Virus record (IMG/VR): IMGVR_UViG_3300042197_003393
Coordinates: 1-56,994 of that record
Origin: a virus
Length of the DNA: 56,994 nt
Direction: 5' to 3' (one strand)
Shown here: one piece after another, positions 9,591 through 17,094 of the stretch
How the letters are laid out: every line of letters starts with the position of its first letter
Position numbering within the stretch: position 1 is the stretch's first letter
Made by a program: the position numbers and the translations under genes
The notes under the pieces: model-generated
Databases searched by the model: none
Told to the model about the DNA's origin: nothing
The model's input: the letters and a program-made list of their open reading frames with translations, nothing else

Positions 9591-10331
9591 TTAGATCAAG
9601 TCATCGTCCATGTTAGCGGCAATGTCGTTAACACCGAATCCAAAACGACCGGCCGGGACATCCGACCTAACATTAGTCGTGTTGGAACGCGGCGGGCGAC
9701 GATCTTGATTCTCGAGGATCGTAGGCCTAGAGGTAACCGGTGCGCTGACGCTTCTCTGCGCATCGATCCTTTTAGGCTGAGCAACGGGAGCTTTACCTTC
9801 AGCTACTACTGAAGTGCCTTCCTGAATGCTCTTCTTAAGTTTGGCATTCTCAGTAGCGAGTTTCCTATTCTGCTTCAGCACCTTTTCGGCGATGGCAGTT
9901 TGGCGGTTCGCAACTTCGATAGCCTTTAACTTATCCTCGTTGGCCTGCTGCATTTTGCGTCTTGCTTTTTCCACGACGGCGGTAGATTGTCCATTTTGTG
10001 CAGCACTGGGCTCTATGCCTTCGAGGAGATTCACGATCCCCTTGAGCCTTACCGCAGCTTCGGACTCTCTCAAAGCCGACTGCTTAGCAAGCTGTGCTTC
10101 AATCGCAGCAGCCTTCGTCTCACAGAAGATTTGAACCCTACGAGCGAGTTCTCTCTTATGTGACTCGGTTTCGTCGATGCAGACCTTTTTGGCCTTCTCG
10201 ACGCGGTTCTTATACTCCGTATCATACATGGAGCGTAAAGAACTCTTATATGTTTCAAGGGCCTCGCAGATACCGCCCACCAACTCGGGGCTGCAGCCAG
10301 CCTTTTCTAACAATGCCTTAATCTTGTTCAT
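9591..10331 (-). CDS. 22: Prohead core scaffold protein, T4 gp22-like
   Basis: 246 residues, rich in Ala, Lys, Glu and Gln with long coiled-coil stretches (about residues 30-170), then a basic low-complexity region and a short acidic tail (ANMDDDLI). It lies directly between the protease and capsid genes, the gp22 position, and has the composition of a scaffold that is degraded during head maturation. ATG with GGGGGAT 8 nt upstream. A conserved promoter-like element precedes it, which would let scaffold and capsid be made at high level independently of upstream genes. The call rests on composition and position. Confidence 0.8.
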   Translation of the reverse strand: MNKIKALLEKAGCSPELVGGICEALETYKSSLRSMYDTEYKNRVEKAKKVCIDETESHKRELARRVQIFCETKAAAIEAQLAKQSALRESEAAVRLKGIVNLLEGIEPSAAQNGQSTAVVEKARRKMQQANEDKLKAIEVANRQTAIAEKVLKQNRKLATENAKLKKSIQEGTSVVAEGKAPVAQPKRIDAQRSVSAPVTSRPTILENQDRRPPRSNTTNVRSDVPAGRFGFGVNDIAANMDDDLI

Positions 10332-10356
10332 CGTTACAATCCCCCGATCACTGAAG

Positions 10357-10382
10357 TTATGTTTGCACAGGAATTATAATTA
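10357..10382 (-). promoter_or_regulatory. Candidate late promoter upstream of the scaffold and capsid genes
   Basis: Minus-strand sequence TAATTATAATTCC followed by TGTGCAAACATAA. It is identical at 24 of 26 positions to the element at 56722-56747, also upstream of a minus-strand gene. TATAAT can serve as the -10 box; no -35 hexamer is seen in either copy. The scaffold ATG is 25 nt downstream of the element. Late promoters of T4-type phages likewise need only a -10 region and a gp55-type sigma, which this window seems to encode. Confidence 0.6.
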
Positions 10383-11168
10383 CTACCTGCCCAGACGACG
10401 TGGATTGGTTACACGCACTGGCTTCTTATCTAAATCGAAATATTTTTCGATCTCTTCGACCAATAATTTTTGGTATGCCTTAGGACTAAATTTATGCCTT
10501 GATTCCTTAATAGGCCTAAGCTTTTTATTAAGTCCTTCTTGTATATTGAGAATAGCACCAGATACGGATGGTTCCGCTACCGTATCCCAAGTGACGAATG
10601 AGTAGCCCGGCATTACTCTGTAGACCTGCTGTCCTTTGCGCTCCATCACTTCCATGTCGCCAACGCCTCTTGATGATATGCCCACTCTTACTTTATGCTC
10701 AAACAGCCCACGAAGGCAAGCGCCACAGGGTAACTTATGCAGCACCTCGGCTTCACCGTAAACCTTACGTCCATCCATCCACACCTTAGTCATCAAGTGA
10801 CTGACACGGTCTAAGTGGATCTTAGCGTCGGCTGGGTGATCAAATTCGCCCATCACTGCCCGCTTAGAAACATCCTCTTGAATATTCTTAACGGCAGGGG
10901 CCAATACAGAATCAGTACAATAATACCTCGAATTAGCATTCTCGGTGTCGCCCATTTGGATGAGCCCAGTGACTCTCATCACTGGCACTTCTCTTCCATT
11001 AATATCTTCTACGACTGTTTTCTTTTGGTCGATTACCTCAAAGGCATATGTGTCCTGGATCAACTGAAGACCGGTTGGAATCACACCGGTCTCAGCGATC
11101 AGGCTACGATTTATCTTAATCCCGCGTTGCTCGTTCACTATATCTACCGACCGTCTACTTGGTATCAT
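10383..11168 (-). CDS. 21: Prohead core protease, T4 gp21-like
   Basis: Serine protease of the T4 gp21 (U9/S80) family, 261 residues. The catalytic set can be placed: H111 in GEFDHP, serine S165 or S166 in RVGISSRG, and D195 in VTWDTVAEPS. It cleaves scaffold and capsid proteins inside the prohead. Start ATG with AGGAGA about 8 nt upstream. Gene order acidic core protein, protease, scaffold, capsid reproduces the T4 order 67/68-21-22-23. Confidence 0.92.
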   Translation of the reverse strand: MIPSRRSVDIVNEQRGIKINRSLIAETGVIPTGLQLIQDTYAFEVIDQKKTVVEDINGREVPVMRVTGLIQMGDTENANSRYYCTDSVLAPAVKNIQEDVSKRAVMGEFDHPADAKIHLDRVSHLMTKVWMDGRKVYGEAEVLHKLPCGACLRGLFEHKVRVGISSRGVGDMEVMERKGQQVYRVMPGYSFVTWDTVAEPSVSGAILNIQEGLNKKLRPIKESRHKFSPKAYQKLLVEEIEKYFDLDKKPVRVTNPRRLGR

Positions 11169-11182
11169 TGGGGATTCTCCTA

Positions 11183-14100
11183 TTAAGATCGTCTAGCGGT
11201 CGGAGGATTGGTACCAGACCCATCATCTTCTTCAACATCGGGTCCGATGTCTTCTAATTCGTCACTTGATTCATCGGTCATCTTGGGCTTGGGCATTTCA
11301 CGATAATTGTCGTGAACATGCTTAGTATATTTTGACGATGTAGGATCGGTTATGTCGTGGTCTTCGGCTAGACCGTCTTCATCATCCTCATCATGTTCTT
11401 CCTCATCTTCGTCTTCTTCCTCGTGCTCTTCCTCCCCAGATTCTTCCTCTTCCTCTTCCTCTTCCTCTTCCTCTTCCTCTTCCTCTTCTTCCTCGTGCTC
11501 TTCCTCTTCCTCTTCTCCCTCGTGCTCTTCCTCTTCCCCTTCTTCTTCGTCTTCACCGTCCTTATGGCTGTCTATATCGATATGTATATCGCCATCCTCA
11601 TCGCCTTCGTCATCTGACTCCTCGTCATCATCATGATCAGAATCACCAGAATCGTGTAAAGATTCCTTTTTGAACGGATTCTCAGACTCAAAATCCGGCA
11701 TCACATCATCGTCGGATGCTTCGTCGCTTTCACCGACCTTGCCGCCAACGCTCAATGAATCGACCGGAGCCATCTCCGTCGTATCTTGATCTTCATCACC
11801 GAGCCCACCAGTGATTACCTCATCGCTGGGGCCGCCATCGCTAACATCAGATATATTGACGTCCCCATCAACTGACACTTCGATCTCGCCATCGGCACCT
11901 GTCTTAATGGTAGCCATTGCCTCATTTAGAGCGGCGTCCTCGCTATCAGAGATAGGGCGCAACTGCTCGATGGAACCATTCAACCACTTCATGAAAGGCA
12001 AAGCATCAGCTTTAACAAGCTTGGCAGAAGCCAAAGCGCTCTCATGCAAGTGATCTGGTATAGGTATTTCAACGGAGCCATCTTCACTCAGAATGATCGG
12101 ATGTAAGTTTCTGTCGGTGCCACCATGATCAAGTATGAAGTTTATCCCTCTATACTCACCAAGCACCGCATCATCTTGCGATTTCTTCCAAGTGATAGAC
12201 TCGTTTACCCTGCCCTTCTTTCGAGGATTTAAACGAGAACGGGCTAATCCCCTCTCCCTAATCCTAGGAGATTTGTATTGCTCCTCAGCTATATCATCTT
12301 CTGCATCGGACAATTCGTCCACTAATTTAACATTCTCTTTATCAAAATACTCGACGATTTGCTCAATGGCTGTACCAAGCCGACTTTCCGGAATTCTTAA
12401 TCCTACTGCCTTTATACTAGCCTTAGCCATAGCTGGCAAATTACGCTCTAAAGACCTACCTTGGAGACGATTCTCGACAGCTAATCGATGCATAATCTGA
12501 ATAATGCGGTCGATATCACCTTCATCGGTTATAACGGGCGCTCCATATTCAGTGATATGAATCCCTTCTCGCATAGTCGGCCGATACTCATAAGGATCGT
12601 TAGATTCATTAGTGGCAAAATGCTTATAAGCGCCGGCATGATCGGCTTCCGGTGGCTGGGCCCGATTCGCCCGTGACTTGGGTGGCCGCTTACTCTGGCC
12701 CGGCACCGGTCGAGACTCGTTTAGAGCCCTACCACTACGCTCTCTGCTTTGCATTAAAGGAGCACCGGGTACCGGCGCACCGGGTGCGGGGGCGCCTGGC
12801 GCTGAAGCACCAGCTCTTGGTGCTCCAGGCGCTCCGCCGGGTTGACCACCTGGAGGAGGACCGCCAGCAGGAGGACCACCGGGAGGAGGACCACCGGCAC
12901 CACCACCTAACAGCGCATCTAAATCCTCATCGCCACCAGCCGGAGGAGGCTCCGGTGGAGCTTCTGGCATTTCAGGCTTCTCTTCACCCGCACTGCTAGT
13001 ACCGCCGATTTGAATCAATGGTGAATTTATATTAATGACGGGTGCGCCCTTCCCACCCGCTTCTCCGCCAATGCCAATGGGTCCACCTGGGGCATCGCCG
13101 CCATTCGGTGAAGGCATCTGATCGAAATTCTGCAATGAGTCAGCTGCAGCAAGCTCCTCTTGGATCGTAGCGATTAAATCCTCGGCTTCGTATATTGCGG
13201 CATCATCTGGATTTTTACCCTTTAACCTCACGATGAGATTATTCAGCTTACTAGACAGATCATGCGACTCTTTAATTTTCGGCGTCTTTTCCTTAAGTGC
13301 GCCAAGAGTAGTGGCTAGCGCATCTGCTGCCACATCTCTGTTAGAAATAGTTTCGAAAATCATAGTCAAGAACTTCTGATATGCGCCTTCAAAGTTCGTG
13401 GCGCTTTCCAAAATATAAACATTCTCGACCATGACGGGGTGCTCTGACTTCCGAGCAATACCACGCCATTCGTCAATAATCTTACTACGACTGATCTTCA
13501 TGTTTGTTCTGAATATCAGCGTGGCGGTATCTTCACATAACTGTTGATTGAACACTGCCTTAGCGGCCAGCGCATTCTCGACCAATGTCTTAACCTGAGG
13601 CCTCGTCAGCAGCGTAAATTCTTCCATCTCCTCGAGGAAGGGGACCACTGACTTAACCGCACCTTCGATCTTATTATCCGAGATCATCTTAGCCAGATCT
13701 AAAATGCGATTTTGAAATCCTTCTGAAAAATATGCATTCTTAGCGGCTTCCAGCATCCGCTTGGCTACCAGCTTTCTGCTAGCCCACTTATTCACTGGCA
13801 ACGTCACCGGCTGGCCATCATCGAAGCGGCCACTCACGACACTTCCGTTTTCCACTATGACTCTATCTTTTAGACTCTCTACGATAACCGCCACTAGACG
13901 ATTCTTAATATCGCTCTCTATGGTGACATTGCCTTCGTTCACATTAACGTAGCGTAAAACACCATCGCGGCACTTGACCATGCCTGAAGATGGCACAGCT
14001 CTAGATGAGAATCTCTGAGCCTTCATTCTGTCGAAGGCGATTTGCATGCCTTTTTGGTCATTCTCTTCAATGGCACCGACCAGCTTAAAGCATGTCTCAC

Positions 14101-14395
14101 TAAAAATAGACTTCTTCTCTTCTTCGACTATCTCAATTGGTCTGATGTTAGTGATCGTTACACGACCATGCGGTTCTTTAATATGGTCAGCTTGATAGTA
14201 CTTATGAGCTTGCACATCCTCGATGAATAATGTGCGAGCATGCAACGCAGCTAGTCGCCATACCTGCCCGGCAGCGGTGCCTAATTGTTTGACCCTCTCC
14301 TCAAACACTGTCACTTTGGCTTGCGCAGAATCGTTTAATGCGCTCAAAAACTTACGGCTATCCATTTTAACAGATTCTTTTCTTGACCGTTCCAT
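11183..14395 (-). CDS. Large acidic head-associated protein, 1070 aa (gp67/gp68 position)
   Basis: Unrecognised as a whole. Residues 1-430 look like a folded, mixed-charge helical domain; about 490-545 is a Pro/Gly/Ala-rich linker; a middle folded part follows; about 880-1045 is extremely acidic with a poly-Glu core and Asp/His-rich flanks. The ATG at 14393-14395 has AGGAG 6 nt upstream and is preferred over an in-frame GTG 27 nt earlier. It stands between portal and protease, where T4 has the small core proteins gp67 and gp68, so a giant prohead-core or internal head protein is likely. T4 gp67 is also acidic. This is positional inference. Confidence 0.65.
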   Translation of the reverse strand: MERSRKESVKMDSRKFLSALNDSAQAKVTVFEERVKQLGTAAGQVWRLAALHARTLFIEDVQAHKYYQADHIKEPHGRVTITNIRPIEIVEEEKKSIFSETCFKLVGAIEENDQKGMQIAFDRMKAQRFSSRAVPSSGMVKCRDGVLRYVNVNEGNVTIESDIKNRLVAVIVESLKDRVIVENGSVVSGRFDDGQPVTLPVNKWASRKLVAKRMLEAAKNAYFSEGFQNRILDLAKMISDNKIEGAVKSVVPFLEEMEEFTLLTRPQVKTLVENALAAKAVFNQQLCEDTATLIFRTNMKISRSKIIDEWRGIARKSEHPVMVENVYILESATNFEGAYQKFLTMIFETISNRDVAADALATTLGALKEKTPKIKESHDLSSKLNNLIVRLKGKNPDDAAIYEAEDLIATIQEELAAADSLQNFDQMPSPNGGDAPGGPIGIGGEAGGKGAPVININSPLIQIGGTSSAGEEKPEMPEAPPEPPPAGGDEDLDALLGGGAGGPPPGGPPAGGPPPGGQPGGAPGAPRAGASAPGAPAPGAPVPGAPLMQSRERSGRALNESRPVPGQSKRPPKSRANRAQPPEADHAGAYKHFATNESNDPYEYRPTMREGIHITEYGAPVITDEGDIDRIIQIMHRLAVENRLQGRSLERNLPAMAKASIKAVGLRIPESRLGTAIEQIVEYFDKENVKLVDELSDAEDDIAEEQYKSPRIRERGLARSRLNPRKKGRVNESITWKKSQDDAVLGEYRGINFILDHGGTDRNLHPIILSEDGSVEIPIPDHLHESALASAKLVKADALPFMKWLNGSIEQLRPISDSEDAALNEAMATIKTGADGEIEVSVDGDVNISDVSDGGPSDEVITGGLGDEDQDTTEMAPVDSLSVGGKVGESDEASDDDVMPDFESENPFKKESLHDSGDSDHDDDEESDDEGDEDGDIHIDIDSHKDGEDEEEGEEEEHEGEEEEEEHEEEEEEEEEEEEEEEEEESGEEEHEEEDEDEEEHDEDDEDGLAEDHDITDPTSSKYTKHVHDNYREMPKPKMTDESSDELEDIGPDVEEDDGSGTNPPTARRS
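11444..11485. repeat. Hexanucleotide microsatellite inside the acidic gene
   Basis: About seven tandem copies of TTCCTC (GAGGAA on the coding minus strand, encoding Glu-Glu), within a wider imperfect tract from about 11390 to 11560. On the coding strand it is a long purine run containing many Shine-Dalgarno-like AGGA cores. Such tracts vary in length by slippage in multiples of six without breaking the frame. Confidence 0.9.
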
Positions 14396-14434
14396 TCTAC
14401 GCTCCTGCAAAAGCCACAACACTCATAGGGGCAG

Positions 14435-14443
14435 ATTTATGTC
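14435..14443 (-). promoter_or_regulatory. T4-late-like promoter box before the acidic head gene
   Basis: The 110-nt gap between the portal gene and the acidic head gene contains GACATAAAT on the minus strand, close to the T4 late consensus TATAAATA and about 40 nt before the ATG at 14395. The same nine bases occur upstream of the gp26-like gene (47552-47560). No other feature is seen in the gap. Nine bases are weak evidence. Confidence 0.3.
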
Positions 14444-14505
14444 CACCAATGTGGTATTGTTTATAACTACGACTAATTTTGAACGAATATGTACTACTCT
14501 AAGTA

Positions 14506-16500
14506 TTACTTAATCACTGAAGCAGCATTCGGTATATCATCAGCTGTTATACCTTCATCGGCATTAGCCGTCGTAGTATAACGCTCCTCGGCGACAAGCA
14601 CGTCATACACTTCCTTTATAGCGTCATCCCGATCTTTCGCTGAAACCGACCATTCGACCAACAACCCAGCGTCGCTATTTGGGTCATAAATGCCTTCGAT
14701 CATTCCCTTTTTACCATTCATATCGTGATTAGATGTCGGCTTAGATGAAGATAATCCATCTAATTCCTTCGTCGAAATCATATGATCAAATCCGCTATTA
14801 AACGATTTACTAGTCTCAGTCTTACCTAGGCCTTCTGCCCAAGATTCGAGTATCGCCTTAGTCTGTTTAGCATTTCCGTTCTTTTTAAGTTCTCTTAATA
14901 GGCGACGTTGCGCCTCAGTATCTAGCCCTTCCATTGGTGGTGGCTGAGCGCCACCCTCCGGTGGTGCCGCACCACCCGCTTCCGGTGGTGCCGCTCCGGC
15001 CTCTTCACCCGGCGGTGCTGGCGGCGCTCCCTCTGGTCCCTCTGCACCCAAGTCGCCACTAGGGGGTGGTCCGCCACCCATTCCAAGTCCACCTGGTATT
15101 CCACCTTCCTCGCCGCCTTGATCAGCGGTCATCTCCATCTCTTTTAATTCTTGGATCTCATCGGGCGTTAAATCTGTGAAATGAGTGACAATCCACTCCT
15201 TAGGAAACCATCCTAGCTCCTTTAGGTCAGACATTACTCTAACTCTCGTTGACCACGTCTCTATGCGATACAATTCTTCCATCGCTGACGTCGCCGTAAG
15301 AGCTACCTCAAATCCTCTAAGGTCTTCGACACGATATCCACGCAATGCCAAGTGCACAATGGCTATCTTGGTCAATCCTGTTGAAATTTCACGCTGAATC
15401 CATTGGACCGACTTTGCAAATTCTGAATGCGACTGAGATAGTGACTTTTCACTCGCCTCCCCTCCACTCTCACCAATGCCGACCCTAGCAAACGGAATCT
15501 TCATTGGAGCGATCATCTTCTTCTTGAAGTATTCTATATCCTTAATTTGGTCAAGATTCTCTGCTCCAGGGAGCGTTTCTACCTCTGGCCCCGTACCATC
15601 CGGCCTTTTTGGCAGGAAAAAATCGTCCTCTTGAATTAACGGCGAATATCGCTCGTCAAAAGTGCCAGTTGATGGGTTATAAAAACGCTGCCGTTTAAAA
15701 TTACGCGCAATCATAGCCATATATTCCGGTACTTCTTTTGGCGGAATTAGGCCGACTGGAATGGTAAACTTGCGCTTCTCGGGAGCTCTAGTGATACGGT
15801 ATATTAAGGCTGCGTCCTCCATCAGCCGCAATTGTTTAAATGCCTTTCGTCCACCATCCAAGATAGCCCTGCCATACGGATGGTAGATATTTTCAAAACT
15901 GGTCAGTCGTAAATGCATCACTTGCCATGGATGCAGGAACTGAGGCTTCGGCCACATCGCATCCATGTAGAAAAAACCAATTAAATCTCCATAGCGTGTC
16001 TCTATTCTAGTAAAGTTATAGACATTCATAAACTTCAATGCCGATACGCCAGTTCTATCAGCATTTAATATAATCTCAAAAGGAGAATCGCCATACTTAC
16101 AAAGGTACCTAACACTCGGTCGGCAATATGTGTCCCACCTTAAGGTATTAAAAAATAAATCCTCGAGTTCTCTCTTTAATCTCCGATTACGCGCTCTAAT
16201 AACTAGGGTGTGCTTCCGCTCTGGATCTACTAAGCTTGCTTCATCGGCATAAAGGTCTAGAGCAAGACTCACTTCGCCAGTCTGATCCATCTGCTCATAA
16301 TCTTTATACCTTTCGAGCCGATTGATTTGCAAATTAGTCTGATCAAGAATCGCCGCTTGTTGATTGTAATCTAGAAATTCACCGCCGGCGGTTAGCTTAT
16401 CAAGATGTGGTTGATCTTGATATACCCGCTCCGCTTGAAATATACGATGGGTCTTTGTTAACGCACGAATGCGATCAAAGACTAGCCAATTACTCGGCAT
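14506..16500 (-). CDS. 20: Portal vertex protein, T4 gp20-like, with long C-terminal extension
   Basis: 664 residues. The motif LPGAENLDQIKDIEYFKKKM (about residues 333-352) is a hallmark of T4-type portals, and the N-terminal GEVSLALDLYADEA and wing/stem regions also fit. It forms the dodecameric DNA gate at the unique vertex. T4 gp20 is 524 residues; here the core is followed by a Gly/Pro-rich linker (about 460-523) and an extra C-terminal segment to 664 that could be a small folded domain (VEWSVSAKDRDDAIKEVYD). ATG with GGGAGAG 6 nt upstream; a TGTAAATA box lies 25 nt before the start. Confidence 0.93.
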   Translation of the reverse strand: MPSNWLVFDRIRALTKTHRIFQAERVYQDQPHLDKLTAGGEFLDYNQQAAILDQTNLQINRLERYKDYEQMDQTGEVSLALDLYADEASLVDPERKHTLVIRARNRRLKRELEDLFFNTLRWDTYCRPSVRYLCKYGDSPFEIILNADRTGVSALKFMNVYNFTRIETRYGDLIGFFYMDAMWPKPQFLHPWQVMHLRLTSFENIYHPYGRAILDGGRKAFKQLRLMEDAALIYRITRAPEKRKFTIPVGLIPPKEVPEYMAMIARNFKRQRFYNPSTGTFDERYSPLIQEDDFFLPKRPDGTGPEVETLPGAENLDQIKDIEYFKKKMIAPMKIPFARVGIGESGGEASEKSLSQSHSEFAKSVQWIQREISTGLTKIAIVHLALRGYRVEDLRGFEVALTATSAMEELYRIETWSTRVRVMSDLKELGWFPKEWIVTHFTDLTPDEIQELKEMEMTADQGGEEGGIPGGLGMGGGPPPSGDLGAEGPEGAPPAPPGEEAGAAPPEAGGAAPPEGGAQPPPMEGLDTEAQRRLLRELKKNGNAKQTKAILESWAEGLGKTETSKSFNSGFDHMISTKELDGLSSSKPTSNHDMNGKKGMIEGIYDPNSDAGLLVEWSVSAKDRDDAIKEVYDVLVAEERYTTTANADEGITADDIPNAASVIK

Positions 16501-16524
16501 AAAGCTCTCCCGACTGATAGAGTA

Positions 16525-16532
16525 TATTTACA
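16525..16532 (-). promoter_or_regulatory. T4-late-like box before the portal gene
   Basis: TGTAAATA on the minus strand matches the T4 late -10 consensus TATAAATA at 7 of 8 bases and lies 25 nt upstream of the portal ATG, in the divergent gap with the CAP-domain gene. Single short match; suggestive only. Confidence 0.3.
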
Positions 16533-16565
16533 AAAGAGGACATCATAATTCTAGCGGAGCATAAA

Positions 16566-17090
16566 ATGAACTCAATCATATCCTTCTTTAAATTCATCCT
16601 AAGTATATTCCGTAACGACAAGCCATACACGCCAACAGTGCCGGAAATTACCACAGACTTGGATGACTTATTCCAATTACATAATAAAGCACGCCTACAA
16701 AGAGGCCTTAGTGAATTAGTGTTTGATATTAGATTATCCAACGCAGCCGCTAAGCATGCGACTTGGATGAATAACCAGCGTAAGATGAGCCACACTGGTG
16801 TCGGCGGCAGTAACCACGCAGAAAGAATAAAATGGGAAGGCTATAAAGCCTCATTCAGCGGAGAAAACGTAGCTTGGGGATATAAAGACTGTCAATCTGT
16901 GTTCAACGGCTGGTTAAATTCGAGCGGTCATCGAGCTAACATCCTCTCATCGAAGTATATGCACGTCGGCCTAGGCATATCTGGAGTTTATTGGTGCGTC
17001 GTGTTCGCCACGCCGGGGTCATTTGCAGTAGCTGAAGTAGCTCCATTTGATGCCGTCTATGAGCCTGAACCACTTTCGTGTCCTAATTAA
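16566..17090 (+). CDS. CAP-domain (SCP/PR-1-like) protein
   Basis: 174 residues with a complete CAP domain from about residue 33: LHNKARLQRG, KHATWM (H64), KMSHTG (H76), SGENVAWGY (E100) and WLNSSGHRANIL (H122). These His/Glu residues line the CAP cavity and may bind metal. CAP proteins are usually secreted; the first 15 residues are hydrophobic with a basic residue inside, a poor but possible signal or membrane anchor. ATG with a GCGGAGC ribosome-binding site. A lone plus-strand gene between portal and terminase, so cargo rather than core virion gene. Function in phages is unknown; extracellular or wall-acting roles are guesses. Confidence 0.85.
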   Translation: MNSIISFFKFILSIFRNDKPYTPTVPEITTDLDDLFQLHNKARLQRGLSELVFDIRLSNAAAKHATWMNNQRKMSHTGVGGSNHAERIKWEGYKASFSGENVAWGYKDCQSVFNGWLNSSGHRANILSSKYMHVGLGISGVYWCVVFATPGSFAVAEVAPFDAVYEPEPLSCPN

Positions 17091-17094
17091 AAAA

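Noticed and set aside
10177-10605. 142-codon plus-strand frame crossing scaffold and protease genes
   Set aside because: Antisense to two well supported head genes.
11352-11636. Plus-strand frame coding a poly-Ser protein
   Set aside because: It is the antisense of the poly-Glu tract in the acidic head gene; low complexity, no ribosome-binding site.
12652-12999. Plus-strand His/Leu/Glu-rich frame of 115 codons
   Set aside because: Antisense shadow of the Pro/Gly-rich linker of the acidic head protein.
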